In this document: positions 35,963 to 44,731 of the stretch, one piece after another
How the letters are laid out: each line of letters opens with the position of its first letter
Numbering within the stretch: position 1 is the first letter of the stretch
NCBI RefSeq assembly: GCF_024298885.1
Contig: NZ_CP101166.1
Span: 3,347,149 to 3,411,148 of the forward strand
Direction: 5' to 3'
Length of the DNA stretch: 64,000 bases
From: Haloglomus halophilum
Lineage (GTDB): Archaea > Halobacteriota > Halobacteria > Halobacteriales > Haloarculaceae
Program-made: the position numbers and the translations under genes
Notes under the pieces: generated by a model
Seen by the model: only the letters and a program-made list of their open reading frames with translations
Databases searched by the model: none
Told to the model about the DNA's origin: nothing

Positions 35963-37003
35963 ATGCCCGACGCCGAGTCCGGCACCTCGCCCGAACCCGG
36001 TCCCCATCAGCGGAGCGGTGGGCGGGCCGGCGAGGAGGCCGCGAGCGAGCGGCGGCGGGACGTGCTCCGCCGCGTCGGCCTGCTCGTCCTCGGCGCCAAC
36101 CTCGTCCTCGCGGTCGCGAAGGGCGCCGTCTGGTACCTCACCGGCAGCCTCGCCGTCGGGGGCGAAGCCGTCAACAGCCTCGCCGACGCCCTCTACTCGG
36201 TGGTCGTGCTGGGTGGGCTCTACCTCACCACCCAGCCGCCGGACTTCGAACACCCGCACGGCCACGAGCGCATCGAGCCGTTCGTCTCGCTCGTCGTCGC
36301 GCTGGGAGTCTTCATCGCCGCGGGGGCCGTCGCGCGGAACGCCATCGGGGCCCTGCTCTCCGGGGAGCCGGCCGTCTCGGGCGGGGGGCCGGCGATGGTC
36401 GTGCTCGCGCTCTCGGCCGTCGTGAAGTTCGGCCTCTACCGGTACGTCCTCGATGTCGCCCGGCGCCGGCACTCGCCCGCGCTCCGTGCGACCGCACTCG
36501 ACAACCGGAACGACATCCTCGCCGCCAGCGCGGCGCTGCTCGGCGTCATCGGCGCGAGCATCGGCTACCCGTGGCTCGACCCCGCGGCCGCACTGGTGGT
36601 CGCCGCCGCCATCGCCTACACCGGCGTCGAGATCGTCCGGGACAACGTCACCTACCTCGTCGGCCGGGCCCCCCCCGAGGACCTCCGGGCCGATATCGTC
36701 CGTCGTGCGCTCGACCACCCCGACGTGGAGGGCGCCCACGATGTCATCGCCCACTACGTCGGTCCGGAGGTGGATGTCTCGCTCCACATCGAGGTTGCCG
36801 GCGACCGAACTCTCCACGAGGCCCACGACATCGAGACGGACGTGGTGAGCGCCATCCGGGACCTGCCGGAGGTCGACGACGTGTTCGTCCACGTCGACCC
36901 GAAGGAGCTGGGCGAGTGGAAGGACGACCCCGACGTGGACCGGCTGGCGGGCGAGGCTCCCGGCGGTGCCACCGACGGTGAACCGACCACGGCGGACGAG
37001 TGA
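35963..37003 (+). CDS. Cation diffusion facilitator metal exporter
   Basis: The 346-residue CDF protein has six membrane helices at about residues 35-210, then a cytoplasmic ferredoxin-like domain (LHIEVAGDRTLHEAHDIE) that dimerises on metal binding. The helix 2 motif VNSLADALYS and the helix 5 motif LDNRNDILAA give a site of Asn, Asp, Asp, Asp. This differs from the D-D/H-D set of the zinc/iron exporter FieF and resembles the manganese exporter MntE, so manganese is a reasonable guess. The acidic C-terminal tail (EAPGGATDGEP) is halophile-specific. Confidence 0.88.
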   Translation: MPDAESGTSPEPGPHQRSGGRAGEEAASERRRDVLRRVGLLVLGANLVLAVAKGAVWYLTGSLAVGGEAVNSLADALYSVVVLGGLYLTTQPPDFEHPHGHERIEPFVSLVVALGVFIAAGAVARNAIGALLSGEPAVSGGGPAMVVLALSAVVKFGLYRYVLDVARRRHSPALRATALDNRNDILAASAALLGVIGASIGYPWLDPAAALVVAAAIAYTGVEIVRDNVTYLVGRAPPEDLRADIVRRALDHPDVEGAHDVIAHYVGPEVDVSLHIEVAGDRTLHEAHDIETDVVSAIRDLPEVDDVFVHVDPKELGEWKDDPDVDRLAGEAPGGATDGEPTTADE

Positions 37004-37077
37004 CCGTCCGGACGAAGAGCCGGCGGACCGCCGACCGGACGGAAAGCACAACCCGACGGAGCCCCTCGAATCGGGTG

Positions 37078-37605
37078 ATGGCGTCCGAACAGGAGTCCGT
37101 CGGTGACGTCGATGCGGTGCTTCGCGAGGAGCGCGAGCGGGTCGAGACGGCGCTCGTCGAGTTCGACCCCGACCTGCTGCGCCGACTCGGTGTGGCCCCG
37201 GACGCGGTCGTGTCCGACCTGTTCACGCCGGTATTCGTCGACACGGCCACGGACTTCGAGGATCTCGACGAGTTCCTGTCGGTGGCTGGTACCGACTCGC
37301 TCTGGGCCCTCGAGCGCTGGCTGGACTGGGTCCTCGACTGGCACGTCCTCGGGAACACGCGGTTCTGGTCGTGGGAGTGGATGGTCCACGCCGCCGTGGC
37401 GGTCCGGGCGAGGGCCGCCGAGATCGGACCGGTCCGGTGTGCGTGTGGCGGCTCCGTGACGCCGGTGACGGCTTCGGACGTGGAGGAGCCGGGGCGGGCC
37501 GACGGCCGCTGGGTCGAGTACCGCTGCACGGCGTGCGACGCGACGGGCCGAGCCAGCCGCTCGCCCGACGGTACCGAGACGCTCGACGGGCTCGAACGGG
37601 TCTGA
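37078..37605 (+). CDS. Hypothetical protein with a C-terminal zinc ribbon
   Basis: The 175-residue product has an N-terminal helical part (LREERERVETALVEFDPDLL), a Trp-rich region with three clusters (RWLDWVLDWH, then FWSWEWMVHA) at about residues 80-108, and a zinc ribbon formed by CACGG and CTACDAT. No known family is recognised. Trp content is unusual for a soluble haloarchaeal protein, so membrane or protein contact is possible. It begins 75 bases after the CDF gene. Confidence 0.6.
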   Translation: MASEQESVGDVDAVLREERERVETALVEFDPDLLRRLGVAPDAVVSDLFTPVFVDTATDFEDLDEFLSVAGTDSLWALERWLDWVLDWHVLGNTRFWSWEWMVHAAVAVRARAAEIGPVRCACGGSVTPVTASDVEEPGRADGRWVEYRCTACDATGRASRSPDGTETLDGLERV

Positions 37606-37744
37606 CCGACACTGCGCCGCCCCGTTCCGCTGTCCCGTTCCGCCTTGTCCCGCTCTCCCCCGTTCCCGTTCTGTCGTCCTGCGAGCCCGCTCCCGTTCGG
37701 GAAACCCGGACCCTTCTTGCCGAGCCGGTGAGAGCGTTCGCGCG

Positions 37745-39556
37745 ATGGTCGATGCCCTCCCCCTCGCGGTCGCAGTCGTCGCCTTCGCGGCCGTCGCCGA
37801 GCTCCTCGACCGGACGGGGCGGCTCCCCGAGAGCGTCAGCGTCACGGGGCCGTTCGTCACGCTCTCGTCGACCCGCGGGCGGGCGCTGCTGACCCGGCTG
37901 GCCCGCCCACGGCGCGCGTGGCGGCGCGCCGGCAACGTCGGGCTCGTCGGGGTCGGGGTCGCCATGGCCCTCGCGGCGGTCGGCGTCCTCCTCGCGGGGG
38001 CCGCCGCGCTCGCAGACCCCGGGGCCTCGCCCATCGACTCGGCGAGCAGCGTCCTCGTCATCCCGGGTGTCAACCGCTTCCTGCCGCTCGCGGCCGCGCC
38101 GGAACTCCTGTTCGCCGTCCTCGTCGGGCTCCTCGTCCACGAGGGCGGACACGGTATCTACTGCCGCGTCGAGGGTATCGAGGTCGACAGCGTCGGCCTG
38201 TTCCTCCTCGGCGTGATTCCGGCCGGCGCGTACGTCCTCCCGGCCGAGGACAGCGACGAGCGCGCGAACCTGGGCGGCTGGGCGCGGATGTTCGCCGCCG
38301 GCCCGGTCAACAACGTCGTCCTCGCTGTCGTCGCGTTCCTCGCGCTGCTGTCGGTCCTCGGGAGCGTCCAGCCCGTCCCGGGCGTCGCGGTCGGTGGCGC
38401 CTTCGCCGGCGCGCCCGCGGCGGACGCCGGTATCGAGCAGGGCGACGTGCTGACGAGCGTCGACGGGACGCCCGTCCGGTCGGCGGCGGACCTGGACGCC
38501 GCACTGGCGAACGCCTCCGGGACGGTCCGCGTCGAGCGGGCCGACGGCCCGCCGACACGGGTGCGACCGGAGCCGACGGTCGTCCGGGCCGCCGACGGTG
38601 CGCCGTTGACGACGCCGGAGACGGTGGCGGCGGTCAACGGCACGAACGTCTCCAGCGAGCGCGCGTTCCGCGACGCGCTCGCGCCCCGCGAGGTGGCCGC
38701 CCTCCGTGTCCGACCCGGGACCATCGACCCCTCTTTCGACCCCTCGTCCCCGAGCTACGGGGACGACCGCACCCGGACGGTCATCGCGGCGATGGGGCTG
38801 TCCGGGCAGGTCGTCGAGGGGGGGCCGCTGGCCGCGGCCGGCCTCCCGGCCGGGGAACGAGTCGTCCTGGTCCGGGTGGACGGCGACCGGACGCTCGACC
38901 TGGCGGCGCTGGAGGACGCGCTCGCGGACCGGGACCCGGGGGACGAGATTCGAGTCGTGGCGTACGCCCCCTCGGGGGACGCCCGGCACGCCGGCGCCCG
39001 TCGTGAACTGACGGTCACACTCGGCGGCGATTCCGACCCCGTCGTCGGCGTCCTCCCGGAGGCGGGCGTCTCCGGGCTGGTCGTCTCGGACTTCGGCGTC
39101 GGCGTCTACGACACGAATACGTATCTCCGGGCGCTGGCGGGCGGCGGCATCCCGACAGCGGGCGCGGACGGACCGCTGGGACGTGCCTTCGCCTTCCTCC
39201 TGCTGCCGCTCGCGGGCGTGACGGGCCTCGCACGCTACAACTTCGCCGGGTTCGTCGGTCCCGCACGGTCGCTGTACGAACTGACGGGGCCGCTCGCGGC
39301 GCTGGGCGATGTCGGCTTCGCCGTCGCCAACGGCCTGTTCTGGCTGGTCTGGCTGAACGTCCAGCTCGCGGCGTTCAACTGCATCCCCGCCTACCCGCTG
39401 GACGGCGGTCGGCTCGTCCGCGTCGGCACGGAGTGGCTCGGCGTGCGCTACGACGTGGGTGACCCAACGCAGCTGGCCGAGCGCGTGATGGTCGGGACGA
39501 CGCTGGCGATGCTGTCGGTGCTGGGGCTGATTCTGGTCGTGAGCATCGCGCTGTGA
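37745..39556 (+). CDS. M50 family site-2-type membrane metalloprotease with PDZ domain
   Basis: The 603-residue protein has the zinc motif LVHEGGHGIYC (HExxH form HEGGH) in a membrane helix at about residue 135, and the second motif AYPLDGGRLVRV near 555, the third metal ligand region (N/P-x-x-D-G). Between them sit a PDZ-like domain (AADAGIEQGDVLTSVDGTPV), a second PDZ-like segment (AAAGLPAGERVVLV) and at least four more helices. Such enzymes cleave membrane-embedded substrates in regulated proteolysis. NCIPAYPLDGG matches S2P enzymes. The substrate is unknown. Confidence 0.87.
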   Translation: MVDALPLAVAVVAFAAVAELLDRTGRLPESVSVTGPFVTLSSTRGRALLTRLARPRRAWRRAGNVGLVGVGVAMALAAVGVLLAGAAALADPGASPIDSASSVLVIPGVNRFLPLAAAPELLFAVLVGLLVHEGGHGIYCRVEGIEVDSVGLFLLGVIPAGAYVLPAEDSDERANLGGWARMFAAGPVNNVVLAVVAFLALLSVLGSVQPVPGVAVGGAFAGAPAADAGIEQGDVLTSVDGTPVRSAADLDAALANASGTVRVERADGPPTRVRPEPTVVRAADGAPLTTPETVAAVNGTNVSSERAFRDALAPREVAALRVRPGTIDPSFDPSSPSYGDDRTRTVIAAMGLSGQVVEGGPLAAAGLPAGERVVLVRVDGDRTLDLAALEDALADRDPGDEIRVVAYAPSGDARHAGARRELTVTLGGDSDPVVGVLPEAGVSGLVVSDFGVGVYDTNTYLRALAGGGIPTAGADGPLGRAFAFLLLPLAGVTGLARYNFAGFVGPARSLYELTGPLAALGDVGFAVANGLFWLVWLNVQLAAFNCIPAYPLDGGRLVRVGTEWLGVRYDVGDPTQLAERVMVGTTLAMLSVLGLILVVSIAL

Positions 39557-39575
39557 GGCAGGTGCGGCGTGAAGG

Positions 39576-40568
39576 TCAGTTATCGGTCGCAGCCCGGGAG
39601 GTTGCACTCCCGCCCGCGGTCTCGACCCGGACCTGCACGGTGGCCTGGTCCTCACGGTGGTAGAGGGTGTACTCGCCGGTGAGCGTCCGCTCCTCGCCGG
39701 CCGCGAAGTCGGTCGCCAGCCGAGCGCCACCCTGGCTGTAGTCCGCGATGAACTCCTCCTTCGGCGTCTCGTGGTCCAGGAATCCGCGGAAGGTACCCGC
39801 ACCGCCCTCGTTCCGGACGACGAGTTCGTAGTCGACGGTCGTGGTGGGGAAGTCGTCGTGGTCCGGCGTCGGCGACTGGTGCGGGGTCGGGCCGGGTGTC
39901 GTTCCGGGTTCGCCCGCGACGAACGACTCCAGCGTGAACGCGGGCGGTTGGCTCCCGAGCCGTTCCAGTGCCGACGTGGGCAGCTGCCCGAGCGTCCGCT
40001 CCTCCGCGGGCCACCGCAGGGTCGCCTCGTCAGGGTCGATATCGGCCGGCACCTCGAACGCCGTCCAGGCACGTTCGGCGTCGCCGACGAGCGAGTAGTT
40101 TCGCCGGCGTGACTCCTCGTAGGTCTGCACCACGTCGCCGGCCTGTACGTCGAGCCGGAGGGCGTCACGCGCCGGATACCCCTCGGCGTTCTGGAAGGCG
40201 CGGCTGTTCCCCTCGGGCGTGTGCTCGTCGGTCCCGATGGCGACGTACACCAGCCAGCCATCGCTCGTGCGCAGGTCGAGGAACCCGCCCATGATGTGCC
40301 GCCCCAGCGCCGAGGACTGCACCGAGGTACCGGTCAGCGTCACGTCCGCGGGATCGACGGGCGTCGGTGACCCGTTCGGGCCCTTGCCGGTCGGCGTGTG
40401 CCGGTCGGTCGGCGTATCGGTGGGTGAGCCGGGGGTCGGCTCGTCGTCGGAACCGCTTCCGAGGTCGATACAGCCGGCGACGCCGGCGAGCGCCCCGGCC
40501 GTCAGGCCGAGGACGGCGCGCCGCGAGCGGTCGCCGGTCGATGCGTCCGTGGGGGGCTCCTCTCGCAT
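39576..40568 (-). CDS. Tat-type lipoprotein of unknown function
   Basis: The 330-residue product has a twin-arginine signal, SRRAVLGLTAGALAGVAGC, with the lipobox Cys at about residue 34, followed by a Thr/Pro-rich linker (EPTPGSPTDTPTDRHTPTG). The C-terminal part contains a strand-rich region (DYELVVRNEGGAGTFRGFL) like an immunoglobulin-type fold of haloarchaeal lipoproteins. No function is known. The ATG at 40568 is chosen because it sits just before the signal; the frame extends to 40589. Confidence 0.75.
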   Translation of the reverse strand: MREEPPTDASTGDRSRRAVLGLTAGALAGVAGCIDLGSGSDDEPTPGSPTDTPTDRHTPTGKGPNGSPTPVDPADVTLTGTSVQSSALGRHIMGGFLDLRTSDGWLVYVAIGTDEHTPEGNSRAFQNAEGYPARDALRLDVQAGDVVQTYEESRRRNYSLVGDAERAWTAFEVPADIDPDEATLRWPAEERTLGQLPTSALERLGSQPPAFTLESFVAGEPGTTPGPTPHQSPTPDHDDFPTTTVDYELVVRNEGGAGTFRGFLDHETPKEEFIADYSQGGARLATDFAAGEERTLTGEYTLYHREDQATVQVRVETAGGSATSRAATDN

Positions 40569-40689
40569 GGTGAGGCCTCCGCTCGGCACTGATAAACGCT
40601 TCGTGGAGGCACAAAGAGGCCTTTGAACGAGCTGTTATCGGAGAGTCCTGATGATTACCGAGTAATGTCGGAGGTTCGCGAGATATCCG

Positions 40690-41988
40690 TCAGTCGTCCG
40701 CGGGCGTCCGTGCCCCATCGGACCGGTCGGCGGCCGACCGGACGGGTTCGCCGAAGCAGTAGACCGTCTCCGCGGCCGTCACCTCCACCTCCAGGAAGTC
40801 GCCGGGTTCGACGCCGTGTTCGGAGGCGCCCTGGACGATGATCTGCCGGTAGGCCGAGTCCCGGCACTTCACGGAGTCGCCGGTCCCCTGCTCGACACAG
40901 AGGACGCGCCGGCGCTCGCCGACCATCTCCTGGTGGGCCTCCAGCACCACCTCGCGCTTGAGTTCGCTCATCGCCTTCGAGCGCTCCTTCTTGACGGTGC
41001 CGCCGAGGCCCTTCAGGTCGGCGGCGTCCGTGCCCGGCCGCTTCGAGAACCGGGTGACGTTGACCTTCTCGGGCCGCACCTCCCGCAGCAACTCCATCGA
41101 CTGCTCGTGGTCGGCCTCGTCCTCGGTCGGGAAGCCGACGATGAAGTCCGTCGAGAGCGTCCAGTGGTCGAGCCGGTCGTCGAACGTCTCGACGATGTCG
41201 CGGAACTTCGCGACGCGGTGCTGGCGGCGCATCTCCTCCAGCACCTCGTCGCTTCCGGACTGGACGGGCAGGTGGATGAAGTCGTACAGCTTCTCGTTGC
41301 GCGCGAACACGTCGGCCAGCTCCTCCCGGATGCCGTGGACGCCGCCGGGGTTGGCCATCCCCACGCGGACGCGGAACTCGCCGTCGATGTCGCAGATACG
41401 GTCCAGGAGTTCGGGGAGCTTGCGCTCGTCCTCGTCCCAGCCGTAGACGCCAGTGTCCTGGCCAGTGACACGGAGCTCCTTCGCGCCGGCGTGGACCAGT
41501 GCCTCCGCCTTGCGGACGTTCTCCGCGACGCTCGGGCTGTCGATGCGTCCGGTCGCGAACTTCGTGATGCAGTACGAGCAGTTGCTCATGCAGCCCCGCG
41601 CGATGGGGAGGATGCCGACGACGCCGTCGAGGACGGGCTCGGCGTCGGGCGTCGTCGTCGGGCACTCCCCGTTCGTGACCGCTTCGGGGACCTCCTCCCA
41701 GTGGAGGACCTGCGCGTCGATATCGGCGTCCGCGAACTCCTCGCCCTGCGCGAGCGCCATGCAGCCGGTGACGATGAGGTCCGCGACCTCGGATTCGAGT
41801 TCCTCGGCCCGCCGGAGCATGTTCCGCTCCGTCTTCTCGACGACCGTACAGGTGTTGAGGATGGCCACGTCGGCCTCGTCCGGCCCGTCGACGGGGTGGT
41901 GGCCGGCGTCGCGGAGCCGCCGCTCGATCTCGCGGCTCTCCCCCCGGTTGGACGTACACCCGTACGTCTCGATGTGGTAGCGGGCCAT
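40690..41988 (-). CDS. tRNA N6-threonylcarbamoyladenosine (t6A37) methylthiotransferase, archaeal MtaB type
   Basis: The 432-residue radical-SAM enzyme has three parts. An N-terminal UPF0004 domain starts MARYHIETYGCTSNRGE with further Cys in LNTCTVVEKTE and VTGCMALAQG. The radical SAM core has RGCMSNCSYCITKFATGR (C-x3-C-x2-C). A C-terminal TRAM domain reads GDFLEVEVTAAETVYC. It adds a methylthio group to t6A at position 37 of tRNAs that read ANN codons. The archaeal/eukaryotic (CDKAL1-like) branch fits better than bacterial MiaB. Confidence 0.9.
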   Translation of the reverse strand: MARYHIETYGCTSNRGESREIERRLRDAGHHPVDGPDEADVAILNTCTVVEKTERNMLRRAEELESEVADLIVTGCMALAQGEEFADADIDAQVLHWEEVPEAVTNGECPTTTPDAEPVLDGVVGILPIARGCMSNCSYCITKFATGRIDSPSVAENVRKAEALVHAGAKELRVTGQDTGVYGWDEDERKLPELLDRICDIDGEFRVRVGMANPGGVHGIREELADVFARNEKLYDFIHLPVQSGSDEVLEEMRRQHRVAKFRDIVETFDDRLDHWTLSTDFIVGFPTEDEADHEQSMELLREVRPEKVNVTRFSKRPGTDAADLKGLGGTVKKERSKAMSELKREVVLEAHQEMVGERRRVLCVEQGTGDSVKCRDSAYRQIIVQGASEHGVEPGDFLEVEVTAAETVYCFGEPVRSAADRSDGARTPADD

Positions 41989-42499
41989 CGCTTCGTGTTG
42001 TGGGGGATTGCGGGTGGGTCAGCAAAAGGCCACGGGTTCGGTAGCGGGAGTTCGGTGGTTGTTGTGAGTGTGAATTTCGGTCCGCCTCCGAAGCCCTCAC
42101 GCTCTCGACTACCGTCAGACGTTCCTGCTCGGCCTCCGGCCTGCGCGGGCTGCGACTGACGTTGTTCGCGGCTTCGCCACTCACCGTCCGCGGCTCGCTG
42201 TGCTCCTCGCTCCCTGCGGTCGCTGCGGTGCTTGCGTCGCCGGGGACGGGTCGAGCGCGCTCGCCTTCCGCTGGACTCGCTTCGCTCGGCTCACCTTCGA
42301 TTCCGCCAGGGCCGCAGTGCGTCAGTCGGGTCCGTGGGCCTCACGCCTCCCCAGCCGCCTGCGATGCTCGGCCTCGCTTCGCTCGGCCTTCGCTTCTCGT
42401 CCCTCGCGCGTGCGCGGCGGCTGGCCTGCGGCACAGCCGCCAGCGCGCGCCCGTCCGACTGACGGGTTGCGAGCGAACGCACCGGGTGTCGCGCCGTCG
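41989..42499. other. GC-rich intergenic region with a repeated 15-mer
   Basis: This 511-base gap between two minus-strand genes has no gene I would defend. It contains the 15-mer CTCGCTTCGCTCGGC at 42276-42290 and again at 42373-42387, with related CTTCGCTCGG and GCTTCG fragments around them. All frames stay open for long stretches because stop codons are rare in such sequence, so the apparent ORFs are not evidence of coding. Similar TCGC-rich spacers recur in haloarchaeal genomes; a role in structure or as decayed repeat sequence is unknown. Confidence 0.55.
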
Positions 42500-43318
42500 C
42501 TACGCGCTCCGCAGGCCCCCACCGTCCACGGGCAGGGCCGTCCCGTTCACGTACGAGGAGGCGGGGCTGGAGAGCCACGCGACCGCCTCACCCAGTTCCT
42601 CCGGGCGCCCCATCCGTTCGAGGGGGATGCCCTCGTTCCAGGACTCGCGGCCCTCGTCGTAGTCGGCGAACTCGCCACGCTCGACCGACTGCTCGATGAT
42701 GTCACCGATGCGGTCCGTCTCGTGGGCGCCCGGGAGGACCGCGTTCACCCGGACCTCGGGTGCGAACTCGCGGGCCTGCGTCTTCATCAGGCCGATGACG
42801 GCCCGCCGGACGCTGTTCGAGAGGACCAGCCCGTCGATGACCTCCTGCACCGAGCGGGAGGTGATGTTGACGATGGTGCTGGCGCCGTTCTCGCCTGCCC
42901 GGTCGCCGTCCCCGGCCGCGTCGGCGAGATGCGGGTACGCCGCTCGCGTCGTCCAGACCGCGGACATGACCAGCAGGTCGTACGCGCGGTACCAGTCGCC
43001 GTCGTCGGTGTCGAGGAACGGCCCCGACGGCGGGCCGCCGGCCGAGGTCACGACGTGGTCGAGACGCCCGAACTCCTCGACGGTGCGCTCGACGAACCCC
43101 TCGACGGCCTCCTTCTCGGTGATGTCGGCTTCCACCACGAGCACGTCGCCGGACCCGACGGCCCGCAACTGCTCGCTGGCCTCGTCGAGGTGCTCCGGCG
43201 TCCGGCCACAGACCGCCACGTCCGCGCCCGCCGCCGCGAGAGCGAGGGCGCTCGCACGGCCGAGGCCCGCGCTGCCCGCGGTCACCAGCGCTGCGTTCCC
43301 ATCGAGGTCGAGGTCCAT
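42500..43318 (-). CDS. Atypical short-chain dehydrogenase/reductase
   Basis: The 272-residue protein has the Rossmann start NAALVTAGSAGLGRASALAL and a late PGAHETDR, SDR features. The active-site region reads SSRSV, then LVLSNSVRRAVIGLMK, where the catalytic Tyr and Lys of YxxxK would be Ser and Arg. This matches a group of SDR-like proteins without the full catalytic tetrad. Its activity may be altered or absent. A lone gene; the upstream neighbour is a kinase whose 3' end is 45 bases away. Confidence 0.85.
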   Translation of the reverse strand: MDLDLDGNAALVTAGSAGLGRASALALAAAGADVAVCGRTPEHLDEASEQLRAVGSGDVLVVEADITEKEAVEGFVERTVEEFGRLDHVVTSAGGPPSGPFLDTDDGDWYRAYDLLVMSAVWTTRAAYPHLADAAGDGDRAGENGASTIVNITSRSVQEVIDGLVLSNSVRRAVIGLMKTQAREFAPEVRVNAVLPGAHETDRIGDIIEQSVERGEFADYDEGRESWNEGIPLERMGRPEELGEAVAWLSSPASSYVNGTALPVDGGGLRSA

Positions 43319-43363
43319 GCCGGCGGGTGGTACGGCGGCGCGGTAAAGCTTCCCTGTCGTCGA

Positions 43364-44731
43364 CTACTCGCGCTCGACACCGTGGAAGGTGACCAGCAAT
43401 CCGCCGGCCTCGCTCTCCCCGAGTTCGACGGTCCAGTCGTGGGCCTCGGCGATCTCCTTGACGATGAACAGGCCCAGGCCCGTGCCGTCACTCTGGGTGC
43501 TGTATCCGGCATCGAGCGCCTGCTCGATGATTTCGGAGTCCATGCCCGGCCCGTCGTCGGCGACGTGGAGGCGGTCGTCATCGAGCCAGACACGAACGGT
43601 GACGGCCGCGGCGCCGCCGCCGCCGCTCGCGGCGACCGACTGGGCGCCCTCGCTGACCCCGTCGCCGGACTGCGTCCGGCTGCCCGTGGAGCCATGCTCC
43701 ACGGCGTCCCGCTCCTCCGGAGCGGGGCTCGTCGAACCGTGTTCGACGGCGTTCCGGTAGAGGTTCTCGAAGACGTGGAGGAGCCGGGTGTGGTCCGAGC
43801 GGATGCGCCCGAGGTCGCCGAGTTCGAGTTCGGCGTCACCGGTGGGGACGTGCCGCCACGCCTCCAGCGCCACGCGCTCGACATCGACACCCTCCGGGTC
43901 CTCGATGGTCTGACTGCCCCGGGCCAGCACCAGCATCTCCTCGATGATCTCGTCCATCCGGTCCAGCGCCTCCTCGATGTCGGCTGCGTGGGGGACCTCC
44001 GTCTCGTCCCGCGCGAGGTCGAGGTATCCCTGCGCGATACCCAGCGGGTTCCGGAGGTCGTGGCTCACGATACTGGCGAACGCCTCGAGATGTTCGTTGC
44101 GCCGCTCTAGTTCCCACCGCCGCCGCCGGCGCTCCGTGATATCCGTGTAGACGAGGTAGCCGCTGGTCACCTCCTCGCCCTGGAGGGCGCCGATGCCCCG
44201 GAGACGGAACACGCGCTGCTCGTCCTCGCTGTCGCTCCCGAGCTGGCCGGTCACCTCGACGTCGAGGGTCTCACCGGTCCGGAGCTCGTTCAGGAGGTCG
44301 GTCAGCTCGTCGGTATCGTGGGGCGGGACCGGCAGCTCCGTCAGCAGCGACCCGACGGTCGTCGTCGAGTTGATGCCGAACGCGTCCGCGAAGCGGCCGT
44401 TCGTCCGGCGAACCACCGCGCCCTCGGCGGTGAAGGCCACCTCGACGGCCGGGTCGACCGCGTTCTCGAACAGCGACGGCGCGTCCGTGGCCGAGCGGTC
44501 CAGCCGGCGGACCCGGAGCCGGTTGCGCAGCGCCCGGGCGGCCAGCGACAGCGGCGACTCGTGCGTCGAGGCGATGTGGTCACAGATCTCCAGCGCCTCG
44601 TCGACGGCGTAGTCGCTCTGCTGGCCGAGGTCCACGGCCGCGACCGCCGCTTCGACCACCTCTCGCGCCCGCCGGTAGCCGACCGTCTCGCTCAGCCCCG
44701 TCACCAGTTCGCCGAAGTCGACCCGGCTCAT
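43364..44731 (-). CDS. PAS sensor histidine kinase
   Basis: The 455-residue soluble kinase has an N-terminal helical domain (YRRAREVVEAAVAAV, about 18-75), a PAS domain (about 85-205), a HisKA H-box (FASIVSHDLRNPLGI) and a HATPase_c with NAVEHGSTS (N-box), ADDGPGM (G1) and GTGLGLFIV (G2). Within the N-box the motif is duplicated: NAVEHGSTSPAPEE is followed by DAVEHGSTGSRTQ. That duplication is discussed separately. Its ATG overlaps the stop of the FIST gene as ATGA, so both are likely read from one transcript and act together. Confidence 0.9.
   Translation of the reverse strand: MSRVDFGELVTGLSETVGYRRAREVVEAAVAAVDLGQQSDYAVDEALEICDHIASTHESPLSLAARALRNRLRVRRLDRSATDAPSLFENAVDPAVEVAFTAEGAVVRRTNGRFADAFGINSTTTVGSLLTELPVPPHDTDELTDLLNELRTGETLDVEVTGQLGSDSEDEQRVFRLRGIGALQGEEVTSGYLVYTDITERRRRRWELERRNEHLEAFASIVSHDLRNPLGIAQGYLDLARDETEVPHAADIEEALDRMDEIIEEMLVLARGSQTIEDPEGVDVERVALEAWRHVPTGDAELELGDLGRIRSDHTRLLHVFENLYRNAVEHGSTSPAPEERDAVEHGSTGSRTQSGDGVSEGAQSVAASGGGGAAAVTVRVWLDDDRLHVADDGPGMDSEIIEQALDAGYSTQSDGTGLGLFIVKEIAEAHDWTVELGESEAGGLLVTFHGVERE

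Noticed and set aside
42200..44110. 636-codon plus-strand ORF
   Set aside because: It runs opposite the SDR and histidine-kinase genes, which have clear motifs, and starts in the repeat-like spacer.
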